Assembly: GCF_001014615.2 (NCBI RefSeq)
Contig: NZ_LBCQ02000011.1
Location: forward strand, 1-64,000
From: Aquamicrobium sp. LC103
GTDB taxonomy: Bacteria > Pseudomonadota > Alphaproteobacteria > Rhizobiales > Rhizobiaceae
Reading direction: 5' to 3'
Length of the DNA: 64,000 nucleotides
Part shown: one piece after another, positions 28,062 through 36,448 of the stretch
Position numbering within the stretch: position 1 is the first letter of the stretch
How the letters are laid out: the number at the start of each line of letters is the position of its first letter
Notes under the pieces: model-generated
The model's input: only the letters and a program-made list of their open reading frames with translations
Told to the model about the DNA's origin: nothing
Databases searched by the model: none
Translations under genes and position numbers: made by a program

Positions 28062-28086
28062 AGAAAGCAACTTTAAGAAGGAAGAT

Positions 28087-28974
28087 ATGATGCCGTATGA
28101 CGTGATCGTCGTGGGCGGCAGCTATGCGGGCATGTCCGCAGCGCTGCAGGTCGCCCGCGCCAGGCGGAAGGTGATGGTGATCGACGCCGGCCTGCGCCGC
28201 AATCGCTTCGCCGCCCATTCCCACGGCTTTCTGACGCAGGACGGGGTCGACCCGGCGCGGATCGCCGCGACCGCCCGCAAGCAGCTCGAGGCCTATCCGA
28301 ACCTGGTTTGGGTCGACGGGGAAGCAAGCGGCGCGCGGAAGAGCGAGGCCGGCTTCAGCGTGACGACCTCGGACGGCGATGCGCACGAGACCGTCCGCCT
28401 TGTGCTGGCGCTCGGCGTCACCGACACGCTGCCCGAGATCGACGGCCTGGCGGAGCGCTGGGGAAAGTCGGCCTTCCATTGTCCCTATTGCCACGGCTAC
28501 GAACTGGGCGGCGGCCCGATCGGCATTCTGGCCACGGGGCCGGTGTCGATGCATCAGGCGCTGCTGCTCGCCGATTGGGGGCCGACGACCCTGCTGACCC
28601 GCGGCATCTTCGAGCCCGACGCGGAGGAACTGGCTCAGCTTGCCGCGCGCGGCGTGAGCGTGGAACGGACGCCGGTTTCAGGCATCGCGGGCGAAGCCGA
28701 CGTGCTGCTCGCCGACGGACGGCGTCTCGGATTCGCCGGACTTTTCACCGTCAGCCAAACACAGCCTTCCAGCGCATTGGCGCAAGATCTCGGCTGCGCG
28801 CTGGATGAAGGTCCGCTCGGCTCCTATCTGCGCACCGACGCGATGAAGCAAACCACCGTGCCCGGCGTCTTCGCCTGCGGCGACGCCGCGCGGGCGGCAG
28901 GTTCGGTTTCGTTCGCCGTCGGCGACGGCGCCATGGCCGGCGCTGCCGCGCACCGCTCGCTGATCTTCAGTTAG
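28087..28974 (+). CDS. Thioredoxin-reductase-like FAD/NAD(P) oxidoreductase
   Basis: 295-residue two-dinucleotide-domain flavoprotein. The FAD site is VIVVGGSYAGMSAALQVA, the redox-active disulfide is CPYCHGYE, and the C-terminal FAD block is VPGVFACGDAARAAGSVSFA. The expected GxGxxA NADPH motif is replaced by GGGPIGILATGPVSMHQA, which is atypical. Together with the upstream Rrf2 regulator this forms a common redox-stress pair. A GAAGGAAG precedes the ATG; a second ATG follows immediately and could be the true start. Its electron acceptor is unknown. Confidence 0.9.
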   Translation: MMPYDVIVVGGSYAGMSAALQVARARRKVMVIDAGLRRNRFAAHSHGFLTQDGVDPARIAATARKQLEAYPNLVWVDGEASGARKSEAGFSVTTSDGDAHETVRLVLALGVTDTLPEIDGLAERWGKSAFHCPYCHGYELGGGPIGILATGPVSMHQALLLADWGPTTLLTRGIFEPDAEELAQLAARGVSVERTPVSGIAGEADVLLADGRRLGFAGLFTVSQTQPSSALAQDLGCALDEGPLGSYLRTDAMKQTTVPGVFACGDAARAAGSVSFAVGDGAMAGAAAHRSLIFS

Positions 28975-29003
28975 CTTCCGAAGCCGGCGGCCCGCAGAAA
29001 GGT

Positions 29004-29038
29004 GCCGATCGCCGGCCGAGCTCAGGCCGGCGATCGGC
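29004..29038. terminator. Perfect 14-bp stem between convergent genes
   Basis: GCCGATCGCCGGCC pairs with GGCCGGCGATCGGC across a seven-base loop, in the 120 bases between the convergent flavoprotein and DnaB-like genes. The stem is strong and symmetric, suiting bidirectional termination, though no T-tract follows. Confidence 0.6.
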
Positions 29039-29095
29039 GGCAGCCCGGCCGCGAAAGTACGGGGGCAAGCCTATGCCGATCGGCGGGGCCACTCC

Positions 29096-29809
29096 TCAGT
29101 TAGCCGCCTGGAAGCGGACCTCGCCATTGTTCAGGAAGCACGTCTTGTTGAAGAGCGACAAATCCAGCGGGTTCGGCAACCGGACATCGTCGATATCTGG
29201 ACACGGCTTCTTCGACGGATCGTATGATCTGTCGATCTGGGAGATGAAGACCAGGATGATCCCCCTGTCCCCCGCAAACGCCTTCAGCTGGCGGATCTGA
29301 GTCATCAGTTCCGGCTTTTCGCGCTTCTGATCGAGCAGTTGCAGATAGTCCACGACCACGAGCGTGCCGCGAGGCGCCGTTTGCAGCGACTTCACGATGT
29401 AATCGGCGCTGATGGCGTCGGAGTTGTCGAATTCGAACAGTCCGTCGAAACGTGCCGGCTCCGCCCCGATGGCGCGAAAGCGGTCCAGAACGTCCTTTTC
29501 CGTGTCTTCCAGCGTGAAGAACACGCCCCGATTGCCGGACTTCATGGCTTCCACCGCCAGTTCGAGGCTCATCAGGGTCTTGCCGTGGCCGGGCCGCGCG
29601 CCGACCAGGACCATGTCGCCGGGCGTCAAGCGGGTGAACAATCCGCCGGCAGGCGCGGTCGCGGATATTTTCGCCGCAAGCAGGCTCCAACCGGCAAAAT
29701 CTTCAGCGACGGCAACGCGGTCGAGCGCCACGTGAAGCGGGATGTCTTCCTTGCGGGAGAGGAGCCTTGCCTTGCGCTTCAAATGATGGACGGGCGCGGA
29801 CAGTTTCAT
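29096..29809 (-). CDS. Stand-alone DnaB-like RecA-fold ATPase
   Basis: 237-residue protein with the DnaB C-terminal helicase fold but no N-terminal primase-binding domain. Walker A is GARPGHGKTLMSLELAVEA, Walker B is TLVVVDYLQLL, and the SQIDR after the last strand matches the DnaB sensor region. Replicative DnaB is about 460-500 residues, so this is not the main helicase. A perfect AGGAGGT ribosome site precedes the ATG. Such truncated DnaB-like proteins occur in rhizobial genomes without a defined role; repair, plasmid or phage origin are possible. Confidence 0.85.
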   Translation of the reverse strand: MKLSAPVHHLKRKARLLSRKEDIPLHVALDRVAVAEDFAGWSLLAAKISATAPAGGLFTRLTPGDMVLVGARPGHGKTLMSLELAVEAMKSGNRGVFFTLEDTEKDVLDRFRAIGAEPARFDGLFEFDNSDAISADYIVKSLQTAPRGTLVVVDYLQLLDQKREKPELMTQIRQLKAFAGDRGIILVFISQIDRSYDPSKKPCPDIDDVRLPNPLDLSLFNKTCFLNNGEVRFQAAN

Positions 29810-30104
29810 CGAATACCTCCTATCGCGAGCGATCTTCGCAACCCCTCCTTATGCGTGGTGCTCGAACAGTCGGTTCGACGATCAAATTGCCCCGCATGAA
29901 CGATGCTTTCCCGAGCGGAGGGAGGAGGCGCGGGCCGCGCCAGAATCAGATCATAGACGAAGCTTCGGCGGCTGGAAATCGCCTTCGTGGTTCCCTGCGC
30001 TGCGCGAGGACCGCTCCGTTCGAGAGCGATCCCGGTCTGCGGGCAGTGCGTCATCCGGCTCGTATTTCGGGTGGCGCGGAAGGCTCCGATTGCCCCTCGC
30101 GACC

Positions 30105-30581
30105 CTAGCTCCCGCGCCTGGACAGCCTTGCTTTTGCGGGCTCCACCGGAATGCCGGCCTCGTCCACGAGCGCGACGCGAAGCGCTCCCCCCGTCGATCC
30201 GTCGACGATCTCCACGGGAGCCGGCCGTCCGAGGATGTAGGCTTCCCCCCATTGCGTCAAAGCCGACAGGGTCAGTGCCAGCGCGCGACCTGATTCCGTG
30301 AGGACATAGGCATGGCGCTCGCGATCGCCGGGTTCCCGGTAGGCGCGCCGCGTCATGATTCCCTGTTCGACGAGCCTGGCGAGCCGATCCGACAGCATGG
30401 ATCGGGGCGCGCCGAGATCGGCGCGCATGTCGTCATACCGCTGCACGCCGTAGAAGGCCTCGCGCAGGATGAGCAGCGTCCAGCGATCGCCCACCATTTC
30501 GGCGGCAAGCGCCATCGGGCACTCGTCCTTCGGCACCATGGCGCGGCGGCGGATCGAGTTCTCGGAATCTGAGTTTGACAT
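30105..30581 (-). CDS. HxlR-family transcriptional regulator
   Basis: 158-residue winged-helix regulator with the HxlR signature: ECPMALAAEMVGDRWTLLIL, then REAFYGVQRYDDMRADLGAP and MLSDRLARLVEQGIM. A C-terminal extension of about 45 residues (GRPAPVEIVDGSTGGALRVA) resembles that seen in some family members. It is divergent from the dienelactone hydrolase gene, with only 62 bases between the starts, so it probably controls that gene and itself. Start taken at 30581; 30539 is possible. Confidence 0.9.
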   Translation of the reverse strand: MSNSDSENSIRRRAMVPKDECPMALAAEMVGDRWTLLILREAFYGVQRYDDMRADLGAPRSMLSDRLARLVEQGIMTRRAYREPGDRERHAYVLTESGRALALTLSALTQWGEAYILGRPAPVEIVDGSTGGALRVALVDEAGIPVEPAKARLSRRGS

Positions 30582-30583
30582 AC

Positions 30584-30631
30584 GGTATCAGATAGTCCAA
30601 GCATGCCTAAGTTCAAAATCAGGTACCAGAT
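30584..30631. promoter_or_regulatory. Direct repeat in the HxlR/hydrolase divergent promoter
   Basis: GGTATCAGAT at 30584-30593 and GGTACCAGAT at 30622-30631 are ten-base direct repeats with one mismatch, 38 bases apart start to start. They flank the short divergent promoter and are good candidates for HxlR dimer sites. Confidence 0.5.
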
Positions 30632-30643
30632 GGAGAGGGTCGG

Positions 30644-31462
30644 ATGGCTCGGCGCGACATGAACTCGGATGATCCGCTGGAGGATTTCGAAGCGCGGCGC
30701 ATCACCCTGATGGACGCGGTGAAGACCGTGTATGTCGCCGGCCAGGGTCCCGCCGTCATCGTGATGGCCGAGATGCCGGGGATCAGCCCGCATGTCGCGC
30801 GGTTTGCCCGATGGGTTCGCGACGCTGGGTTTGCCGTCTTCATGCCGTCCCTGTTCGGGCGCGACGGCGCCGTCGCGTCAGCCGAGGAGGGTGCGGCGGT
30901 CTTCCGGCATGCCTGCGTCAGCGCCGAATTCAGGGCCTTCGCCGGCAACGGCGCAAGTCCGGTCACCCAATGGCTCCGCGCGCTCGCCCGGCTTGCGCAC
31001 GAAGAATGCGGCGGACCCGGGATCGGCGCCATCGGCATGTGCTTCACGGGAAATTTCGCGCTGTCGATGATGATGGAACCGTCGGTGCTCGCTCCGGTCG
31101 TGTCGCAACCGTCGCTGCCTCTGGACAAGGCCGACGCGGTCGAGAGCCCGCCGGAGGAACTGACGGCCGTCCGGGTGAGGCTGGAGCGGGAAGACCTCAC
31201 CGTTCTCGCCTACCGTTTCGAGGGCGACCGTTTCTGTCAGGCGCAGCGCTTCGCGGTGTATGCCGAGGCGCTCGGCGATCGCTTCGTCGGTCGTATCCTG
31301 CCCGACAGCGCGGCAAACGCCGAGCCCCCGCCGTTCTTCCGGAAGCATGTCACGACGCCGCACAGTGTCGTGACGGCGCACCTGATAGACGAGCAGGGAC
31401 AGCCCACGCTCGAGGCCCGCGACGAGATCCTTTCGTTCTTTTCACGCCGCCTGAGGGCCTGA
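30644..31462 (+). CDS. Dienelactone hydrolase family protein
   Basis: 272-residue alpha/beta hydrolase. The nucleophile elbow GMCFTGNFAL carries Cys, as in dienelactone hydrolase, and the core strand AVIVMAEMPGISPHVARFAR is typical. Near the end, HVTTPHSVVTAHLID offers the catalytic His. Likely opens lactones from aromatic or related catabolism, but many family members act on other esters. A GGAGAGGG lies about six bases before the ATG. Divergent from the HxlR regulator. Confidence 0.9.
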   Translation: MARRDMNSDDPLEDFEARRITLMDAVKTVYVAGQGPAVIVMAEMPGISPHVARFARWVRDAGFAVFMPSLFGRDGAVASAEEGAAVFRHACVSAEFRAFAGNGASPVTQWLRALARLAHEECGGPGIGAIGMCFTGNFALSMMMEPSVLAPVVSQPSLPLDKADAVESPPEELTAVRVRLEREDLTVLAYRFEGDRFCQAQRFAVYAEALGDRFVGRILPDSAANAEPPPFFRKHVTTPHSVVTAHLIDEQGQPTLEARDEILSFFSRRLRA

Positions 31463-31489
31463 GGGCGGGAACGGCCTGGCTTGCGTGGG

Positions 31490-32020
31490 CTATTCGAACG
31501 TCTCGAACAGGCCTTCGTACGCGGCGACGAGGCCGTCCCCGTCGATGGTGAGGTCGGCCTCGAAGCCTTCCGCCACGCCGAGATCGATATACCGCCATCG
31601 GCCGTCGTCCTGCGTTTCGTAGCGCTGGCGGGAGGGCGTGAGTTGCAGCGAAGGAGCGTTCACATACAGCGCGGTCATCTCGCCCGGACCGTCGAGATGG
31701 CGGATCGCCAGTGAGTTGCAGAACGGCGTCGCCGACAGGTCGATCTCCTCGCATGCGGCGAGGCCGGGCTCCTCGCGTCCGTCGACCAGCCAGCCGTCCG
31801 GCGCGCGTTCGATCTTCAATGCGCGCGGCGTCGGATTGAAGAGGCGAAGATCGAGCCGCCGCGTCCGCCAATTTTCGTCGAGCAACCAGGCATAGGCGAG
31901 GCCGAACGGCTCGGCCCCCGCATGCACGATCGTCGAGACGGCGCGGAAGCCGCCTGCCAGGGGCGCGATCCGAAAGACTTCGAGGCCGGGTTCGTCCAGC
32001 CGACGCCATTTGCGTATCAT
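31490..32020 (-). CDS. Putative glycolipid-binding protein (DUF1089)
   Basis: 176-residue protein with the DUF1089 pattern (FGLAYAWLLDENWRTRRLDL, GWLVDG, DLSATPFCNSLAIRHL, RYETQDDGRWRYIDLGVAEG). A structure from Pseudomonas (PA1994 family) shows a lipid-binding-like barrel; physiological ligand unknown. Monocistronic, convergent with the dienelactone hydrolase gene. Confidence 0.87.
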   Translation of the reverse strand: MIRKWRRLDEPGLEVFRIAPLAGGFRAVSTIVHAGAEPFGLAYAWLLDENWRTRRLDLRLFNPTPRALKIERAPDGWLVDGREEPGLAACEEIDLSATPFCNSLAIRHLDGPGEMTALYVNAPSLQLTPSRQRYETQDDGRWRYIDLGVAEGFEADLTIDGDGLVAAYEGLFETFE

Positions 32021-32206
32021 GGGCCTTCTCCCGTCGCCCCCTTGGCGGCGCGGCGCTCCGAGCCGTGCTTATTGATACCGCATCATCGGCACCGCGAACA
32101 GTTGCGCCCGGATGGGGACACGCGGCCGCTCCGCCAAGGGGTTACCGAAGCCGTCCGATGGAGCGCTCGATCCCGGGCGTTGCCGGTTCCCGTCATCATC
32201 TTCGGG

Positions 32207-33385
32207 CTATTTTCCCTCTCCGAACAAGAGCTTCAGCGCCGCCGCGGCGAGCACCGTCAGCAATGCGACCGCGACGGACAGGATGAGCGCGGCCTGCTCG
32301 CCCGAGGACGAGATGATCTTCGCGTAGATCACGGGAGCGGCGGCGGAGAGCAGGAAGCTCGGCGCGATCAACCTGCCGACGAAACTGCCGTAGCTGCGAT
32401 GGTCGAACAGCACCAGCGGCAGCGTGCCGCGGGTGATCGTCACCAGGCCGTTGCCGGCGCCGTAGAAGAACGCGAAGGCGGCCGCGGCGGTCCAGTGCGC
32501 GCTGGCGAGAAGACCGGCAAGGAAGGCCAGGGGAAGGATGGCCGTCGCGGCGAGGTTCAAGGTGAATGGATGGAGCGTGCGCCCGAACAGCACCTCGCAG
32601 AGCCGCGCCAGCGACTGGCCGATGCCGCGCAGCGTGGCGGCGTTGACGGCCGCCGAAGCGCCCAGCCCGAGCCCCGCCAATATGGCGATCATATGCGCCG
32701 ACATGCCGGAATTGAGAAAGTTCGTCAGCGTGACGATCGCCGCGTAGAGCAGCGCCGCGACGAGGCGCGGCCTCCCGCTCGCGGCAAGCGGGGCCACCGG
32801 GTGCGCCGACGCCGCCGCGACCGGCTCGCGGTATCTCGCATTCGGAAGGGTCGCGTGCAGCGGGATGGTGACGAGCGCCATGAAGGCATAGCCCATCAGG
32901 GCGCCCCTCCAGCCGAAGAGGTCGGCGAGCTGGTTGCCGATCGGCCAGAACACGGTCGAGGCGAGGCCGCCGAGCAGTGTTATCTGCGACATCGGCCGGC
33001 GCGCGCCGGGACCGCCGATCCTTGCGAGCGCGGCGAAGGCGGCATCGTAGAGCGACAGTCGCATGCCCAGGCCGAGCAGGATCCAGGCGCAGAAATAAAC
33101 GAGATGGGTTTGCGCGGCCGCGAGCATCAGGCAGCCGCAGGCGTTGAACACCGCGCCGGCGATCATCGCCAGCTTGCCGCCGCGCCTGTCGACCAGCCGC
33201 CCGACCAGGGGAGAGCTCACGCCCATCGCCAGCAGGGCGAGCGAGAAGCCGGAATAGACGGTCTCGCGCGACCAGCCGAGATCGGCCGCGATGCGTTCGC
33301 CGAAGACGCCGATGAGATAGTAGGAGATTCCCCAGGAGATGAGCTGCGACAGCCCGAGGCAGACGATCGCGCGGCGCGGGATCAC
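32207..33385 (-). CDS. MFS transporter
   Basis: 392-residue major facilitator with about twelve hydrophobic segments. The loop-2/3 motif VGRLVDRRGGKLAMIAGAVF is clear. The start is a GTG at 33385 that overlaps the stop of the upstream GNAT gene by four bases, so the two genes are coupled. Substrate unknown; the acetyltransferase partner suggests a resistance or detoxification pair, but that is inference. Confidence 0.88.
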   Translation of the reverse strand: MIPRRAIVCLGLSQLISWGISYYLIGVFGERIAADLGWSRETVYSGFSLALLAMGVSSPLVGRLVDRRGGKLAMIAGAVFNACGCLMLAAAQTHLVYFCAWILLGLGMRLSLYDAAFAALARIGGPGARRPMSQITLLGGLASTVFWPIGNQLADLFGWRGALMGYAFMALVTIPLHATLPNARYREPVAAASAHPVAPLAASGRPRLVAALLYAAIVTLTNFLNSGMSAHMIAILAGLGLGASAAVNAATLRGIGQSLARLCEVLFGRTLHPFTLNLAATAILPLAFLAGLLASAHWTAAAAFAFFYGAGNGLVTITRGTLPLVLFDHRSYGSFVGRLIAPSFLLSAAAPVIYAKIISSSGEQAALILSVAVALLTVLAAAALKLLFGEGK

Positions 33386-34161
33386 CGCGCCGCCTGTCGC
33401 GGCGCGTCGTCGGGAAGAACCAGATCGCCTACGCCGAGCGCCCGCTGCATGAGCACCGTGTCCACCCACCGGCCGAACTTGAAGCCGGCGGAGCGGATGG
33501 TGCCGACGGGCTCGAAACCCAGCTTGCGATGGAGCGATATCGAGCCGAGATTGGCGCTGTCGCCGATGACGGCCACCATCTGCCGCCAGGGGCCGGCCTC
33601 GCATTCGCTGATGAGCGCGCCGAGCAGTGCCGCCCCGATGCCGCGGCCCTCGTGGCCCGGCGCGACGTAGACGGAATCCTCCAGCGTGTAGCGGTAGGCC
33701 GGGCGCGGCCGGTAGGGTCCGGCATAGCAATAGCCGACGACGCCCTCCGCCGTGTCGGCGATCAGATAGGGAAGGGCGAGGTCCAGGATCGCGGCCCGCC
33801 GCGCCCGCATTTCCTCGATGCCGGGAGGCGTGGTCTCGAAACTCGCCAGCCCGTGGGCGACATGGTGGGCGTAGATCGCCTGGATCGCCGGCATGTCGGC
33901 GTCGGTTGCCCGTCGCACGCGAAGCAGGGGAGGCGGGCACGCCGTCTTCCCATTCCCTTTAATCGTAAAATCCATACCCAGCCCCTTCCACCAGCGGCAG
34001 CTTTCGATCTGCATGCGCTCGATTCCGACGTCGTCCAGCAATCTGCCGTCCAGTTCCCGAAGCGTCGACAATTGCCTGATCCTCGATCGCGGCGATCCGG
34101 CGATATGGAGGCACAACTCTCCGGCGGCATGGATCAGGATGAGCGGCAGCTTCAAGGTCAT
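33382..34161 (-). CDS. DUF1127-like domain fused to GNAT N-acetyltransferase
   Basis: About 259 residues from the ATG at 34161 (an in-frame GTG at 34179 would add six). The first 60 residues resemble a DUF1127/YjiS module (RQLSTLRELDGRLLDDVGIE, then RMQIESCRWWK). The rest is a Pat/BltD-type GNAT domain: VRRATDADMPAIQAIYAHHV, SVYVAPGHEGRGIGAALLGA, HRKLGFEPVGTIRSAGFKFG. That type includes phosphinothricin acetyltransferases. DUF1127 modules are usually separate 40-70 residue proteins linked to RNA turnover, so the fusion is unusual. Coupled to the MFS gene. Confidence 0.8.
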   Translation of the reverse strand: MTLKLPLILIHAAGELCLHIAGSPRSRIRQLSTLRELDGRLLDDVGIERMQIESCRWWKGLGMDFTIKGNGKTACPPPLLRVRRATDADMPAIQAIYAHHVAHGLASFETTPPGIEEMRARRAAILDLALPYLIADTAEGVVGYCYAGPYRPRPAYRYTLEDSVYVAPGHEGRGIGAALLGALISECEAGPWRQMVAVIGDSANLGSISLHRKLGFEPVGTIRSAGFKFGRWVDTVLMQRALGVGDLVLPDDAPRQAAR

Positions 34162-34214
34162 CGGCTTCGGCAACTTCACAAGCAGGCACAGCGGGATGAT
34201 ACGCCGGCTGAGAA

Positions 34215-34238
34215 ATAAGGGAAGCTTTGCCTTCTTAT
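34215..34238. promoter_or_regulatory. Candidate LysR-type site in divergent promoter
   Basis: ATAAG at 34215-34219 and CTTAT at 34234-34238 form a short interrupted dyad, with AAGCTT between them, 25 bases before the LysR start and within the divergent promoter toward the GNAT/MFS operon. LysR proteins bind interrupted dyads of this kind. Weak evidence. Confidence 0.35.
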
Positions 34239-34262
34239 GCGAGGTATGAGAAATTCTTTGGC

Positions 34263-35153
34263 ATGCGAGGGCTCAATCTCGACCAGGTACAGGCTTTTCT
34301 CGACGTCGTCGAACTGGGCAGCTTCTCGGCGGCGGCCGATCGTGCGGGCCTGACCCAGCCGGCGGTCAGCCTGCAGGTCCGCCAGCTCGAACGGCATCTC
34401 GGCGTCGTGCTGATCGAGCGCGTGGGACGACGGGCGCAGCCGACGGCGGCCGGTGCCGGCTTCCTGGAATTCGCCCGGCAGTTGCGCGAGCTGGCCGCGA
34501 CCGCCGTCGACGAAATGGCGAGGCACGCGACCGGCGCGATGGGACGCGTGCGGATCGGCACGGGTGCAACCGCCTGCATCTATCTTCTGCCGGCGCTGCT
34601 GCGGCAACTGAAGCAGCGCTTTCCGAGCCTCGAGATCACCGTCAGCACGGGCAACACGAACGATTTCGTCAAGGCGGTCGAGGCGAACACGATCGATGTC
34701 GGCCTGGTGACGCTGCCGGCGGCGGGTCGTGCGCTCGAGGTCATTCCCGTACTCGACGACGAGTTCGTCGCGGTCGCGCCGGCCGAACTCGACCTGCCCG
34801 AGGCGGTCGGCCGCGAGACGCTGGCGAGGCACCCGCTGATACTCTTCGAGCCCGGCGGCAGCACGAGACGCATCGCCGACGAATGGCTATCGAGGGGCGG
34901 GCCGGCGCCCAAGCCGATCATGTCGCTCGGCAGCGTCGAGGCCATCAAGGAACTGGTCGGCGCGGGGCTCGGATGCTCGATCCTTCCAGGTATGGCCGTC
35001 CGCGGGCCCAGGCAGGGCGTTTCCCTGACCGTGCGCCCGCTGAAGCCTCGGCTGCACCGCACGCTGGCGATCATCGTGCGCAAGGACAAGAAGCTGCACC
35101 GCGGCCTGCGCGAGACGGTCGAGGCGTTCAAGGGCCTTGCCGGGCGGCAATAG
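34263..35153 (+). CDS. LysR-family transcriptional regulator
   Basis: 296-residue LysR regulator. The HTH is NLDQVQAFLDVVELGSFSAA and ADRAGLTQPAVSLQVRQLER; the effector-binding domain begins at GRVRIGTGATACIYLLPALL and ends in a CbnR/CynR-like region. The ATG at 34263 gives the standard LysR start (the frame upstream adds 12 unlikely residues). It is divergent from the GNAT/MFS operon, the likely target. Inducer unknown. Confidence 0.9.
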   Translation: MRGLNLDQVQAFLDVVELGSFSAAADRAGLTQPAVSLQVRQLERHLGVVLIERVGRRAQPTAAGAGFLEFARQLRELAATAVDEMARHATGAMGRVRIGTGATACIYLLPALLRQLKQRFPSLEITVSTGNTNDFVKAVEANTIDVGLVTLPAAGRALEVIPVLDDEFVAVAPAELDLPEAVGRETLARHPLILFEPGGSTRRIADEWLSRGGPAPKPIMSLGSVEAIKELVGAGLGCSILPGMAVRGPRQGVSLTVRPLKPRLHRTLAIIVRKDKKLHRGLRETVEAFKGLAGRQ

Positions 35154-35212
35154 CATCGGCGGGATCGCGCTGATATATGTCCCGCACAGGCCGGACGGAG
35201 ACCGAAAACCCA

Positions 35213-35818
35213 ATGAGCACGCGGGCGCAACCCGATCACGACGCGTGGGATGCCTGGCATCCGTCGGAGCTGGCAACCCGGCTGCGGAAGGTCTCCCGGC
35301 CCTGGTGCGTCGTCGGCGGCTGGGCTCTCGATCTCTGGCATGGACGCCAGACCCGGGACCATGACGACCTCGAATTCACGATCCTGCGCGGCGATCTCGA
35401 CATTTTCCGCCGGGTGCTGGGGGAGATGGATTTCTACACGGCCGGTGACGGACTTGTCGAATATCTGCCGCCGAGCGCCGTGCCGCCGGCCGGGATCTTT
35501 CAGATCTGGTGCCTCGATGGCAAGAAACGACGCTGGCGGGTCGACATGATGATCGAGCCGGGAACGCCGGGCACATGGGCCTACAAGAGAGAACCTACCA
35601 TAGTCCGGCCGCGCGCCGAAATGATCGACACGACGCCTGACGGCGTGCCTTATCTGAAGCCCGCCGGCGTGCTCCTGTTCAAGGCGAAGCACCGGCGCGC
35701 CAAGGACGAGATCGACTTCGGGAACGCCTTGCCGAAGCTGGCGGGGCCGGAACGCGCCTGGCTGAAGGCCTCTCTTGATGTGGCGCATCCCGATCACGAC
35801 TGGGCGCGAGCGCTGTAG
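35213..35818 (+). CDS. Nucleotidyltransferase of the aminoglycoside-adenylyltransferase-like group
   Basis: 201 residues. The active-site block WCVVGGWALDLWHGRQTRDH continues DDLEFTI, matching the GGWAxD...R-x-HxDxE pattern of ANT(2'')/LinB-like nucleotidyltransferases, and a KAKHRRAKDEIDF helix follows. Chromosomal members are common and mostly of unknown substrate, so drug resistance should not be assumed. The ATG at 35213 is preferred over 35177 because the extra 12 residues match nothing and GGAG lies upstream. Confidence 0.8.
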   Translation: MSTRAQPDHDAWDAWHPSELATRLRKVSRPWCVVGGWALDLWHGRQTRDHDDLEFTILRGDLDIFRRVLGEMDFYTAGDGLVEYLPPSAVPPAGIFQIWCLDGKKRRWRVDMMIEPGTPGTWAYKREPTIVRPRAEMIDTTPDGVPYLKPAGVLLFKAKHRRAKDEIDFGNALPKLAGPERAWLKASLDVAHPDHDWARAL

Positions 35819-35852
35819 CAGTTTCAGGCCGCGAGGAGGAGCCGGCCCCGGC

Positions 35853-36299
35853 CTACAATGCCTTCGTCATCTGCACGCAGTCCTTCGCGATCCCGACAAG
35901 CTCGCTCCTGTCCCAGCTCGCAGGCAGCCAACCGGCTTTCTCGTAGTACCCGACCGCGTCCGGCGCGGCGTTGACGCGGAGCGAGCTCACGCCCCGCCTT
36001 CTCGCCTCGGCCGCGACGAGGGCGTCGAGCGTCCGTCCATGGCCCTTGCGCTGCTCCGCTTCCGCGATCGCGACCAGCCGGACGACGGCCGTCGCGCCAC
36101 GAAAATCGATCCGGACGACTCCGATCGCCCGGCCGTCGAGAAGCAGCAGGAAGGGGATGTTTCCTTCCGCGCGGTCGTCGGGATGGTTCTCGTCGTAATC
36201 GACGGCGTGCCGGTCGGGTGCGAAGAGAACGGCGCGCCGGATCGCATGCAGGCGCTTCCAGTCTTCCGGCGAGCTCACCGGCCGCAATTCATGGGGCAT
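35853..36299 (-). CDS. GNAT-family N-acetyltransferase
   Basis: 148-residue acetyltransferase: VVRLVAIAEAEQRKGHGRTL is the acetyl-CoA strand-loop and SLRVNAAPDAVGYYEKAGW the C-terminal part. The N-terminal PHELRPVSSPEDWKRLHAIR and HPDDRAEGNIPFLLLLDGRA match a group of small soluble GNATs. The start at 36299 has GGAAAGGACGGGAAG directly upstream. Convergent with the nucleotidyltransferase gene; target unknown. Confidence 0.87.
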   Translation of the reverse strand: MPHELRPVSSPEDWKRLHAIRRAVLFAPDRHAVDYDENHPDDRAEGNIPFLLLLDGRAIGVVRIDFRGATAVVRLVAIAEAEQRKGHGRTLDALVAAEARRRGVSSLRVNAAPDAVGYYEKAGWLPASWDRSELVGIAKDCVQMTKAL

Positions 36300-36448
36300 C
36301 TTCCCGTCCTTTCCCGAACGACGCTGAAATCCAGCAATCGCGTGGAGCCGCACGCCGAGTCAATCTCGTCCGGCTGCGGTGCCATTTCCATTCGACAGCC
36401 CGGCCATGCGCTGATAAAAGCCCGCCGATCCAAAAGGAACTTCTCATC

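Noticed and set aside
31922-33670. 582-codon plus-strand frame rich in Arg, Gln and Glu
   Set aside because: Antisense to the MFS transporter gene; no domain resemblance.
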